Assembly: GCF_024198255.1 (NCBI RefSeq)
Contig: NZ_JAJVKW010000010.1
Coordinates: 124,001 to 188,000, forward strand
Length of the DNA stretch: 64,000 nucleotides
From: Myxococcus guangdongensis
GTDB lineage: Bacteria; Myxococcota; Myxococcia; Myxococcales; Myxococcaceae
Direction: 5' to 3'
This document shows, piece after piece, positions 1 through 8,405 of the stretch (its first letter is position 1; the number at the start of each line of letters is the position of its first letter). The position numbers and the translations under genes are program-made. Under the pieces are notes generated by a model, which was not told the DNA's origin, made no database searches, and saw only the letters and a list, made by a program, of their open reading frames with translations.

Positions 1-1796
1 TGCACCAGTCCGGAGGTCTCGGGCTTCGAGGCCAGTGTCTCCACGGCCGACAGGCCGCGCGCGTCACCGAAGCTCGCGAGCGTCACCGCCGCGGCTTGAC
101 GGACCCACAGGGACTCCGTCTGGAGCAGCGCGACCAGGTCCTCGCTGGCCTCGCGTGCGTTCACGAGGCTCAGTGCCTCGATGACGTCGGTGCGCATCTG
201 GCCGTCCTGCGTGCTCTTCAGCGCGGCGCGCAGGGCGGGGATGGCCTCGCGCTTGTAGCGACGCACGAGCAGCTTCGCCGCCGCGCCGCGCAGGGATGGG
301 GACTCCTGTGCATCCGCGAGCGTGGCCTCCAGCGCGGCGCGGCCCGTCTGGGCGGTCTTGTCGTCGAAGGCGTCCGCGAGCCGCAGGCGTCGCTCCTGTC
401 GCTTCGCGGAGGCGGGCCACAGCTGCGTCATCGCCTGGGCCATGGCCTCCGGTGTCTGTTTCGTGTGGCAGGTGTTGCACGCGTTGGGGATGCCGTGGCG
501 CGTGGTGTTCTGGGGCGCGGGGACGTCCAGCGCGTGGTCCGCGAACTTGTCGAGCACCCCGGAGACGACGGGCGGCATGTGACAGGCCAGGCAGTCCTGT
601 GCGTCGCGCGAGGTGTGTCGGGTGTGCTGCGCGGCCTGGGCGAAGAGGTCCGCGTGGCACTGCTGACAGGTGGCCGAGCCGACGGAGGCCTTCGTCTGGG
701 ACTTGTCGGGGAGGTTGAGCTCGTTGGGGGCGTTGGGCTCGTGGGGCGCGGTGTGACAGGTGAGGCAGGTGGCGCCGCCCTTCAGGTGACACGCGGACTG
801 GATGAGGGCCTGGTACTCGAAGCTGGAGGTGCTGGGGCGGCCGTCGGTGAAGTAGTCGCCGGAGCGCTCGTTGCCGAGGAAGAGGACGATGGGCTGGTAG
901 AAGTCCTCGTAGCGCTGGCCGGGCTGGTAGCGGTGCGTGGTGTCGAGGATGGGGAAGAGGGGACGGCGCGGGCCGTGGCACTGCGCGCAGACGGCGAAGC
1001 CCAGCTCGGTGGACAGCTTCGACGGTTGGACGATGTCCCTGGGCTCCTGCGTGTCCGCGTGGCGCGCGCCCGGGCCGTGGCAGCTCTCGCACGCGACGCC
1101 CGCGTCGGTGAAGGCCGTGGTCCACGTGTGTTGGTCGCGGTCATAGCGCGCGTCGAGTCCGGTGACGTGACAGTCCAGACAGGCGTGCTGCGCGCTGCGA
1201 CGGAAGTTGGTCCAGAAGAATGGATGCTCGGGCGTGAGCGCGCCCTGCTTGGTCTCCGAGTAGTCCACCCACTCGCCCTTGCCGGTGACGTGGTAGTAGA
1301 CGGGCAGCACCTGCCAGCGGCCGTCGGGCATCACCGCGACGGGGTCCTGCATGCGCTTGCCGCCGATGACCCACTCCACGGGGAACTCGGCGAGCTGACC
1401 GTCCGAGCCCTTGGTGCGCATGAAGTGGCGCTCGCCGTCGCGGCGCATCCACGCCTCGCTGGAGTCGCCCTTGAAGTGCGTGCGCTTCGCGTAGTCGCCC
1501 ACCACGAACTTGCGCGTCCCGGGGGACAGCGCGCGCGAGTGCCAGTCCTTTCCCCACGCGGCGTGCTCGTCCTCGTGGCACTCGCCGCAGGACTCCGAGC
1601 CCGCGTAGACACCGCGCGCGGGATGCGCGTCCTTCACCACGGGGAGAGGCGCGCTCGCCTGGACCGGAGCCGCGGGCGCGGGCGCGGGAGTCGGGGGCGG
1701 CGAGCCCGGTGAGCGCAGCGCGAGGGTGATTCCCGCGGCGGTGCCAAGCAGCGCGAGGAAGACGAGGACGAGCAGGACGGGACGGGCGGGGCGCAT
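1..1796 (-). CDS. Multihaem cytochrome c with C-terminal HEAT-like region (3' end outside window)
   Basis: Read on the minus strand from ATG at 1796, this open frame runs off the left edge (598 codons visible). It begins with a hydrophobic signal/anchor (about residues 5-28) and a Pro/Ala-rich linker. Eight CxxCH haem-binding motifs follow: CGECH, CLDCH, CESCH, CAQCH, CLTCH, CQQCH, CLACH and CNTCH. An extra CH (SACHLKGG) may supply an axial ligand. After the last haem the protein becomes an Ala/Leu-rich helical repeat region resembling HEAT repeats. Known of such proteins: periplasmic electron carriers or oxidoreductases. The substrate cannot be named. Overlapping long open frames on the other strand are shadows. 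The gene is divergent from the ATPase at 2055. Confidence 0.85.
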   Translation of the reverse strand, partial: MRPARPVLLVLVFLALLGTAAGITLALRSPGSPPPTPAPAPAAPVQASAPLPVVKDAHPARGVYAGSESCGECHEDEHAAWGKDWHSRALSPGTRKFVVGDYAKRTHFKGDSSEAWMRRDGERHFMRTKGSDGQLAEFPVEWVIGGKRMQDPVAVMPDGRWQVLPVYYHVTGKGEWVDYSETKQGALTPEHPFFWTNFRRSAQHACLDCHVTGLDARYDRDQHTWTTAFTDAGVACESCHGPGARHADTQEPRDIVQPSKLSTELGFAVCAQCHGPRRPLFPILDTTHRYQPGQRYEDFYQPIVLFLGNERSGDYFTDGRPSTSSFEYQALIQSACHLKGGATCLTCHTAPHEPNAPNELNLPDKSQTKASVGSATCQQCHADLFAQAAQHTRHTSRDAQDCLACHMPPVVSGVLDKFADHALDVPAPQNTTRHGIPNACNTCHTKQTPEAMAQAMTQLWPASAKRQERRLRLADAFDDKTAQTGRAALEATLADAQESPSLRGAAAKLLVRRYKREAIPALRAALKSTQDGQMRTDVIEALSLVNAREASEDLVALLQTESLWVRQAAAVTLASFGDARGLSAVETLASKPETSGLV

Positions 1797-1828
1797 GGCG
1801 GGCGGAGCCCTGAGCCTGCCCTTCGCGC

Positions 1829-1842
1829 CTTGTCATGACAAG
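1829..1842. promoter_or_regulatory. 14-bp perfect palindrome between divergent genes
   Basis: The sequence CTTGTCATGACAAG is its own reverse complement. It lies 33 bp upstream of the cytochrome start (1796, minus) and about 210 bp upstream of the ATPase at 2055. The position suits a dimeric repressor or activator site, but no regulator can be assigned. The role is inferred from symmetry and position only. Confidence 0.4.
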
Positions 1843-2054
1843 CTGGGCTCCCAGGGATGGCGGGGCTTGGCCACCCTTCTGGGTCGGAGGCTCGGACGGT
1901 GGATGGGCTGGCGGAGAGGCGCTGTCAGTGGATTGCTCCTGCAGCCTGCCTGCTGGGTTTGTCTTCACATGGGACGACGTCTGGCTTCTCTCGGGGGGCG
2001 TTTCGTCCCGCGCAGGGTTGACCCTGGCGCACCGCGAGGGGAGGCTCTGGGGCG

Positions 2055-3305
2055 ATGCTCAAGCTCCAGTGGCTGCAGGTCCACCGTTTCCGCTCCGTGA
2101 AGCCCGGCACGCGGCTGTCGTTCAGCCCGTCCTTCAACGTGCTGCTGGGACGCAACGGCACGGGGAAGACGCTGCTCCTGGACCTGGTCGCCGCCGTGGC
2201 CAGCTCGGACTTCACCACGCTCGCGGCGGAGCCGTTCGACCTGGAGTACGCGCTCGCCGCGGACACCGGCCACATCACCGTGCGGGTCCGCAACGAGCCG
2301 GTGCCCCCCCAGAGCGGCCCCGTGGCCGCCGGCCTGTTCATGGACATCGTCGTCTCGCCGCGCGACATGGCCTGGCCATTGGTCATCCGCCGCGAGGGAC
2401 TCCAGGTCACCGTCTCGCGCCAGGACGACGCGTCGCTCGTCGTGCAGGAGCGCCTGGCGCCGGAGGTCGCCGGTCGCCTGTGGCTGGTGCTCATGTCCGG
2501 AGGCATCGCCTGGGTGGAGAAGACCGGCGAGGGCTCGGCCACCGTGGAGCCGCTGCTCGCCATGGCGCGCGAGGTGTCCGCGCTCGCGGGGCTGAGCCGC
2601 TTCGACGAGGGGCTCGCGTACTTCGAGCAGCTCTATCAGGTGGAGCTGCGCCTCTCCCGGCGCGCGGAGGGCGTGCTGGCCACGGGCACGGGGCTCGCGT
2701 CCGAGGCGCTCCTGGATGGCCTGCGCCGGCTCGCGGCCGCGCAGTGGGGCTCACCGCGCTTCGTCGTCCCGTCGGACGCGGTGCCCTTCCTGCGCGACGC
2801 GGCGCGGCTGCTCGGCTTCACCTCCGCGGAGGCCGTGCTCGTACCGGTGGTGGTGCCGCCCGAGGGCAAGTACGAGTCGCTGACGCTCGGCGGGCTGCAG
2901 CTGGACTTCCTGGGCCCCGCGGGGACGCGGGTCTCCGCTCGCCACCTGGGCCACGGCCAGAAGCGGCTGCTGGCGCTCCAGCATTACCTGGCCCGGGCGC
3001 GCGCGGTCGTGGTCGCGGACGAGGTGGCCCACTCGCTCCACCCTCAGCTGGTGCGGGCCAGCGTGGAGCCCCTGAAGGGCCGGCAGAGCTTCTTCACCAG
3101 CCAGAGCCCGGGCCTGATGGACCTGCTGTCCTTCGACTCGGCGGACCAGGTGCGCTCGAGCCTGGTGCTGTGCCGCCGCGACGAGGCCACCGGCCTCTTG
3201 TCCTGGGAGAACCCGTCCCCAGACGCCGCCGAGCGCCTGTTCACCGCCACCACCGCCACGCCCGGCCAGCTGGGCACCCTGCTGCAGACCCAGGGCCTCT
3301 GGTAA
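2055..3305 (+). CDS. AAA family ATPase (AAA_21/RecF-like), orphan
   Basis: The 416-residue protein opens with a strand typical of SMC/RecF-like ATPases (LQVHRFRSVKPGT) followed by Walker A GRNGTGKT at about residues 33-40. A region near residue 295 (GHGQKRLLALQHYL) is in the place of an ABC signature, then VVVADEVAHSLHP looks like Walker B, and SFFTSQSP is a probable switch-histidine region with Gln in place of His. This matches stand-alone AAA_21 ATPases that often accompany nucleases. No nuclease partner sits beside it: the next gene is an alpha/beta hydrolase 124 bp downstream. The start is supported by a purine-rich GAGGGGAGG stretch upstream. The ATPase fold is clear; the biological role is unknown. 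Confidence 0.8.
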   Translation: MLKLQWLQVHRFRSVKPGTRLSFSPSFNVLLGRNGTGKTLLLDLVAAVASSDFTTLAAEPFDLEYALAADTGHITVRVRNEPVPPQSGPVAAGLFMDIVVSPRDMAWPLVIRREGLQVTVSRQDDASLVVQERLAPEVAGRLWLVLMSGGIAWVEKTGEGSATVEPLLAMAREVSALAGLSRFDEGLAYFEQLYQVELRLSRRAEGVLATGTGLASEALLDGLRRLAAAQWGSPRFVVPSDAVPFLRDAARLLGFTSAEAVLVPVVVPPEGKYESLTLGGLQLDFLGPAGTRVSARHLGHGQKRLLALQHYLARARAVVVADEVAHSLHPQLVRASVEPLKGRQSFFTSQSPGLMDLLSFDSADQVRSSLVLCRRDEATGLLSWENPSPDAAERLFTATTATPGQLGTLLQTQGLW

Positions 3306-3428
3306 CCCCGGGACGCCCGCCCGCACCCCAGGCGTCCGCGAGTCGACAGCCGGCGCACCGCGGCAAGACTGTTGCCGTGTCGCGTCAGGTGCTGGCCTAT
3401 CCTGCCCGCAGGTGGGGAGGGAACCGCG

Positions 3429-4265
3429 ATGCCGATGCTGTCCGTGAATGGAACCGAGTTGCATTACGAGGATACGGGTGGCTCGGGTGAGCCCATCCTC
3501 TTCAGCCATGGGCTCCTGTGGAGCACGCGGCTGTTCGACCCGCAGGTGGACGCGCTGCGAGGGCGCTACCGGTGCATCGCGTATGACCACCGGGGGCAGG
3601 GCCGCAGCGCCGTCCCCGACGTCAGCGCCATCGACATGGAGACGCTGTACCTGGACGCGGTGGGGCTCTTGGAGCAGCTCGACGTGGGGCCGTGTCACTT
3701 CGTCGGCCTGTCGATGGGCGGCTTCATCGGGATGCGCATCGCGGCGCGGCGGCCGGAGCTGTTGCGCTCGTTGACGCTGATGGAGACGTCGGCGGACCCG
3801 GAGCCGCTGGCGAACGTGCCGCGCTACACGCTGCTCAACCTCATCGCCCGGCTGGCCGGCCTGCGTCCGGTGGCGGACCCGGTGATGCGCATCATGTTCG
3901 GGCGCAACTTCCTGTCGGACCCGAACCGCGCCGAGGAGCGGGCGCTGTGGCGCGCGCGCCTGTTGGAGAACCGCCGGGACATCTGGCGCGCGGTCAACGG
4001 GGTGATTCGTCGCAACGCGGTGTCGCACGAGGTGCCGAGCATCCGCGTGCCCACGCTCATCGTGGTGGGCGAGGAGGACGTGGCCACCGTCCCGGCGAAG
4101 GCGGAGCGGCTCCACCAGCTCATCCCCGGCTCCCGACTGGCGCGACTGGCGCGAGGCGGGCACTCGTCCACGGTGGAGGAGCCCGCGCTCGTCAACGCGG
4201 CGCTGGGCTCCTTCCTGGAGTCACTGGAGCGTCCGCACGCATCGCCCCGCGTGGGACTGGGCTGA
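3429..4265 (+). CDS. Alpha/beta hydrolase
   Basis: This 278-residue alpha/beta-hydrolase fold protein has the oxyanion-hole HG at residues 27-28 and the nucleophile elbow GLSMGG with Ser95. A later Asp lies in VVGEEDVATV, and a C-terminal His in GGHSSTVEEP completes the triad. The ATG at 3429 was chosen because GGGGAGGG lies just upstream and the protein then begins with the usual first strand of the fold; the frame is open further upstream. There is no signal peptide, so it is cytoplasmic. Similar proteins are esterases, haloperoxidase-like enzymes or 3-oxoadipate enol-lactonase-like enzymes. Substrate cannot be predicted. Confidence 0.85.
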   Translation: MPMLSVNGTELHYEDTGGSGEPILFSHGLLWSTRLFDPQVDALRGRYRCIAYDHRGQGRSAVPDVSAIDMETLYLDAVGLLEQLDVGPCHFVGLSMGGFIGMRIAARRPELLRSLTLMETSADPEPLANVPRYTLLNLIARLAGLRPVADPVMRIMFGRNFLSDPNRAEERALWRARLLENRRDIWRAVNGVIRRNAVSHEVPSIRVPTLIVVGEEDVATVPAKAERLHQLIPGSRLARLARGGHSSTVEEPALVNAALGSFLESLERPHASPRVGLG

Positions 4266-4277
4266 GCGGACCATCCC

Positions 4278-4302
4278 CTCGCCGCGATTCGCTCGCGGCG
4301 AG
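4278..4302. terminator. Bidirectional terminator-like hairpin
   Basis: A perfect 10-bp stem (CTCGCCGCGA / TCGCGGCGAG) with a 5-nt loop lies between the convergent ends of the hydrolase (4265) and the SWIM gene (4313). There is no T-tract, as is common at this GC content. Confidence 0.6.
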
Positions 4303-4312
4303 AGGGCCCGGC

Positions 4313-7201
4313 TCACCCCTTCAGCCCGAGCAGCTTCTTCGCCGTGCGCGACAGGTCCTTGTCCATCGCGGCCTCGGGGATGTCGAGCAGGGCCGTCGCC
4401 ACCACCTTCCCCGCGCCGTGCGTGTTCTCACCGGCGAGCTTGAGGTAGGTCCCGAAGCGGGCGAGCCGCTCGGGGTGCGAGCGCGCGAGCTCCACCCGGG
4501 CGAGCAGCGCCTGGGACAGCGCCGCCTTCGGGAACTTCTCGAACAGGTTGCGCAGCGCCTGTCGCTCCATCGCCTCCGGCCGCGTCTCCGCCAGTCGCAC
4601 GGCGGGCTCGAGCATCGCCAGCCCGAAGGTCTTCAGCGCGGTGGACACCACGTTGGGCTTCCAGCCATCCACGAACGCGGAGAGCAGCGCCTCCGCCCCA
4701 CGCACGTCTCCGAGCACCCCGAGGGCATACACGGCGGCCTTGGCCCCCTCGTCGTCCGTGTCGCGCTCCTCCACGGCGTGGACGAAGCGGTCCAGCACCT
4801 CGGTGTCCCCCAGCCACGCGAGCGCCATGGCCGCGCGACGTCGCACGTCCTGGGACGCGTCCCCGTAGAACACCTGTCGCAGCACCGGCCACGCCTGCGT
4901 CAGTCCCAGACCCTCGAGCTGGTCCACCGCCGCCTGTCGTCCCTCGCGGTTCGACTCCGTCAGAGCGCGCTGCGCGAAGGGCCGCAGCCGCTCCTGCCGC
5001 TCCCGAGCGAGGCGCGCCACCGCCTCCGGCCCCCTCTCCCGCGCCTGCACGTCGTCGAGCACCTCGCGCACATAGAGCCCGAGCCCGCTGTCATGCCGCC
5101 TGCGCGACAGCCCGTCCAACAGCACCCGGGCCTCGGGCCTCCCCAGCTGCCCCAGCACCTGGACGGCCGTGCGATGCACCCGGTGGCTGTGATGCTCGGC
5201 CAGGGCGCGCTTCACCACCTCCAGCGCCTGCTCCCGAGGACGTGCCACCACCGCGCGCACCACGAAGGTGCTCGCCGCGCCGTCGCTCCACGCGGGATAC
5301 AGCGACTCCAGCAGCGCGTCCGTGCCCAGGCCCGCGTAGTAGTGCGCGGCGTGCGCCGCGGCCTCGTAACGCGTCAGCTCCCCGCGAGCCCGCTTCCTCA
5401 GGGCCTCGCCCGGATGCAGCGGCGCCTCGGGCTTGCGGATGCGGATGCTCGGATGCGTGGGCACCGGCTCCAGCGCGCCCGCCTCCACCTGCACCGCGCC
5501 CGCCAGCCGCACCAGGGCGATGCCCAGCACCTGGTACACCTTGATGAAGTCCTCCAACCGCTCCGCCGGGTCCGTCCGCTGCGCCAGCGCCTCCAGGAGC
5601 GCCCCGGGCTTCTCCAGTCCCAGCTCCCGCAGCCGCGCCACCAGGGGCTCCACCGCGCGCGGTGACACCGAGGGCAGTCCGTTCGAGAACCGCTCCGCCA
5701 GCTCGTCGCGCACCTCCGCCAACGCGATGGCCGCCCGGGACGCGCCCGCCGCGCGCGCCGCCTCCGCCCAGCCTCCCCGTGGCACCGCCACCGGCGCCTC
5801 GACGCGCGCGCTCCTCCGACCGCGCCGAGGCTCCTCGTGCGGCTCCTGTTGCCCCAGGCCGCGCAGCTCCAGGCCCTCGGAGGTCTCCACCACCACCGCG
5901 AGCGGGAAGAGCGTGGGCAGCGCGGCCTCCAGCCCCACGTTGCCCAGCACCACCTTCAGCGTGGCCCCCTCCAGCGCCGCGGACAGGGGCTCGTCGAGTC
6001 GCGAGTCCGCTGGGAGGAACAGCCCCCGGTCACCGGAGTCCACGAGCTGCGAGCGCTGCCCGCTCGCCAGCAGCGTCTGCACCCGCAGCGCCACCGGGAA
6101 CAGCTCTGGCGCGAACACGTCCTTGCGATGCTCCTGGAAGGCCGCCAGCGCCGCGCCGACGTCCGGCAACGCCACCTCCACCAGCCGGCGAAGCGCCGCG
6201 CCGCCCAGGTCCCGCGTCTTCTCCGTGCCCTCCAAGTCCAGCCGCACCGGCGCGAAGCCGGGATACCGGCCCCCCTTCGCGCCCTCCAGCACCGTGCCCG
6301 CGTGGCTCCGCTTGGGCTCCACGCTCCGGAGGAACGCGGGGAGGATCTGCTTCTCCGCGTAGTGCGCACCCGAGCCCAGGTCGATGAAGCGGCTCTCCCG
6401 GATGACGAAGTTGTCGGGTGTGGTGCGGGTGGTGAACGCGTACTCCAACAACCGCAGCCCCTCGACGGGCGCGCGGTCCTTCTTCGTCCACGTCTTGCCG
6501 ATGAGCTCCTCGACGTAGCGGTCCTCCAGCACCTCGCCGCCCAGGTGCTTCTCCACCTTGCGCGCGGTGAGCAGCATGTCCGCCATCAGGTCCGTGAAGA
6601 CGGGAGGCTCGAATGTCCCCGTGCGCGCCGCCGCCTGCTCCAGGAGCCCCGCCACCTCCACCGCGCGCGCCGCGAGCCTGCGCAGCCCGTTCGCGCGCAG
6701 CGCCTCGCCCAACGTGCGCACCTGCGCGGCCCGGTCCTCGGACAGCGCGGCCACGCCGGACATCCCCAGCTCACGCACCAGCGTGGACACCTGCGCCACG
6801 CCGGACCTCATCAGCTCGGCGGTGTCCGTCTTGCCCTTCTTCACGCTCTTCTTCGCGGGCCCCCCCGCGCCCACGGGCGCCGCGTCGGTGGTGACGAAGG
6901 CGTCGGGCGCGCGCGACCACGCCACGAGCAACGCCGCCGCGTGCTTGCAGAAGGGCCGCGAGCGCGCCGCCATGCACGAACACTTCCCCTTCACCTCGCG
7001 CCCATCGCCGAACACCAGGGACACCTTGTACGGCGAGGCCCCCGAGCCCGCCGCGTCCGCGAACAGCCGGTTCTCGAAGCGCGACAGGTGCGTGAGCTGC
7101 TTGTCGTCGAAGATGCGCGCGCCCTTCGACAGCTCGTCGCGGTCGCGGATGATGTCCGTCAAGGCCCCCATGCCCGGGGCCAGCCTTCGCACCTCATCCA
7201 T
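4313..7201 (-). CDS. SWIM zinc-finger protein with HEAT-like repeats
   Basis: This 962-residue protein has an N-terminal SWIM zinc finger: Cys74-x-Cys76 then Cys85-x-His87 (KCSCMAARSRPFCKH), the CxCx(n)CxH pattern. The C-terminal third (about residues 620-960) is made of Ala/Leu/Arg-rich helical repeats of HEAT type. SWIM fingers bind DNA or proteins. The gene is the last in a four-gene minus-strand operon; its ATG at 7201 overlaps the VWA stop by 8 nt, implying coupled translation. SWIM proteins recur beside MoxR/VWA genes in many bacteria, and the repeat-rich part may act as a scaffold or recognition module; that role is inference. Confidence 0.85.
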   Translation of the reverse strand: MDEVRRLAPGMGALTDIIRDRDELSKGARIFDDKQLTHLSRFENRLFADAAGSGASPYKVSLVFGDGREVKGKCSCMAARSRPFCKHAAALLVAWSRAPDAFVTTDAAPVGAGGPAKKSVKKGKTDTAELMRSGVAQVSTLVRELGMSGVAALSEDRAAQVRTLGEALRANGLRRLAARAVEVAGLLEQAAARTGTFEPPVFTDLMADMLLTARKVEKHLGGEVLEDRYVEELIGKTWTKKDRAPVEGLRLLEYAFTTRTTPDNFVIRESRFIDLGSGAHYAEKQILPAFLRSVEPKRSHAGTVLEGAKGGRYPGFAPVRLDLEGTEKTRDLGGAALRRLVEVALPDVGAALAAFQEHRKDVFAPELFPVALRVQTLLASGQRSQLVDSGDRGLFLPADSRLDEPLSAALEGATLKVVLGNVGLEAALPTLFPLAVVVETSEGLELRGLGQQEPHEEPRRGRRSARVEAPVAVPRGGWAEAARAAGASRAAIALAEVRDELAERFSNGLPSVSPRAVEPLVARLRELGLEKPGALLEALAQRTDPAERLEDFIKVYQVLGIALVRLAGAVQVEAGALEPVPTHPSIRIRKPEAPLHPGEALRKRARGELTRYEAAAHAAHYYAGLGTDALLESLYPAWSDGAASTFVVRAVVARPREQALEVVKRALAEHHSHRVHRTAVQVLGQLGRPEARVLLDGLSRRRHDSGLGLYVREVLDDVQARERGPEAVARLARERQERLRPFAQRALTESNREGRQAAVDQLEGLGLTQAWPVLRQVFYGDASQDVRRRAAMALAWLGDTEVLDRFVHAVEERDTDDEGAKAAVYALGVLGDVRGAEALLSAFVDGWKPNVVSTALKTFGLAMLEPAVRLAETRPEAMERQALRNLFEKFPKAALSQALLARVELARSHPERLARFGTYLKLAGENTHGAGKVVATALLDIPEAAMDKDLSRTAKKLLGLKG

Positions 7202-8405
7202 GGCGAGTCTCCTTGTCGGCGTCGAGCAGGGACGTCAGGTCCTGGTTCCGCATCACCCGCTCCACCACGTCCACCAGCTTGCGAGGCGTGCACCCGAAGC
7301 ACGGGATGCCCATCGCGGTGAGCTTCTCCGCCATGACGGGGTCGTACGAGGGCCTGCCTCCGTCCGACAGCGCCAGCAGGCACAGCACCTTCGCCCGCGA
7401 GTCCACCAGCTGCCGCAGCCGCGCCACCAGCTCCTCGGCGTCGCCGCCCTCGCACAGGTCCGTGATGAGGATGAAGAGCGTCTTCTCCGGGCGCTCCACG
7501 TAATGCGTCTGCGCATACGCCACCGCCCGGTTGATGTCCGTGCCGCCGCCCAGCTGCGCGCTGAAGAGCACCTCCACCGGGTCCGACAGCACGGGCGTCA
7601 TGTCGACCACCTCGGTGTCGAACAGGATGAGCCGCGTGCGCAGCACCTCCAGCGACGCGAAGATGGCCGCCATCACCGAGCTGTACACCACGCTCTCCGC
7701 CATGGAGCCGGACTGGTCCACCACCAGCGTCACGTCCCACTCGTGGTGACGGCGCTGGTTGGGCCAGAAGTAGAAGCGCTCGGGGACCAGCCGGCGGTGC
7801 TCCGCGTCCCAGCCCTTCAGGTTCTGACGAATCGTGCGCTTCCAGTCGATGTTGCGCGCAATCGGCAGCGGGCTCGTCCTGTCGCGCCTCAGCGCGCCGA
7901 ACACCGCCGTGCGCACGGTGGACTCCAGCTTCTTGCGCAGCGCGTCCACCACCTCGCGGACGATTTGCCGCGCCAGGGACTTGGCGTCCTCGGGGATGAG
8001 GCCGCGTGCGCTCACCAGCGTGGTCACCAGCTCCACGTTCTTCTCGAGGAAGGGCAGCGTCTCCGGCTCGAAGAGCAGCTGGGTGAGGCCCTTCTTCTCG
8101 ATGGCGTCCTTCTGGACGAGGGCAATCACGTCGTCGCGGAAGAAGCCGCGCAGCGCGCCGAGCCACTCGGGGATGTACGGCCGTGAGCCGGAGGACCCCG
8201 CGCTCTTCTCGCCGTAGACGAAGGACAGCGCGTCATCCAGCGCCTCCAGCTCCGTCTGGCCCACGCCCACCGCGCTCGCACCGGCGCCCAGCGCGTGCAG
8301 CGACGGACAGCTGCCCGTCTTCTCCGCGGCGGGGCCCAGCGCGAGCCGCCAGCGCAAGAGCGCCTCGCGGTCCTCCGGTGCCAGCTCCTTGGGGTCCACG
8401 CTCAT
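7194..8405 (-). CDS. VWA domain protein (CoxE-like) of the MoxR operon
   Basis: The 403-residue protein has a helical N-terminal half and a C-terminal von Willebrand factor A domain with a complete MIDAS metal site: DQSGS at residues 230-234, a Thr in GGGTDIN and an Asp in LITDLCEG. VWA proteins of this class work with MoxR AAA ATPases as adaptors in metal- or cofactor-dependent remodelling. The start codon overlaps the stop of the preceding DUF5682 gene as ATGA, and the 3' end overlaps the SWIM gene. No signal peptide, so it is cytoplasmic. The domain is certain; the client of the complex is unknown. Confidence 0.9.
   Translation of the reverse strand: MSVDPKELAPEDREALLRWRLALGPAAEKTGSCPSLHALGAGASAVGVGQTELEALDDALSFVYGEKSAGSSGSRPYIPEWLGALRGFFRDDVIALVQKDAIEKKGLTQLLFEPETLPFLEKNVELVTTLVSARGLIPEDAKSLARQIVREVVDALRKKLESTVRTAVFGALRRDRTSPLPIARNIDWKRTIRQNLKGWDAEHRRLVPERFYFWPNQRRHHEWDVTLVVDQSGSMAESVVYSSVMAAIFASLEVLRTRLILFDTEVVDMTPVLSDPVEVLFSAQLGGGTDINRAVAYAQTHYVERPEKTLFILITDLCEGGDAEELVARLRQLVDSRAKVLCLLALSDGGRPSYDPVMAEKLTAMGIPCFGCTPRKLVDVVERVMRNQDLTSLLDADKETRHG

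Noticed and set aside
96-1712. Long open frames on the plus strand over the multihaem cytochrome (also 64-1125 and 1141-1968 on minus in other registers)
   Set aside because: They are shadows of the haem protein: the CxxCH frame from 1796 is the coherent one, and the others give Arg/Gly/Val-rich translations without domain features.
1835-3490. 551-codon plus-strand frame over the AAA ATPase
   Set aside because: Translation is Gly/Arg/Pro-rich with no motif; the overlapping frame 2055-3305 carries Walker A.
3692-5665. 657-codon plus-strand frame
   Set aside because: It covers parts of both the hydrolase and the SWIM gene in the wrong register; low-complexity Arg/His/Gly translation.
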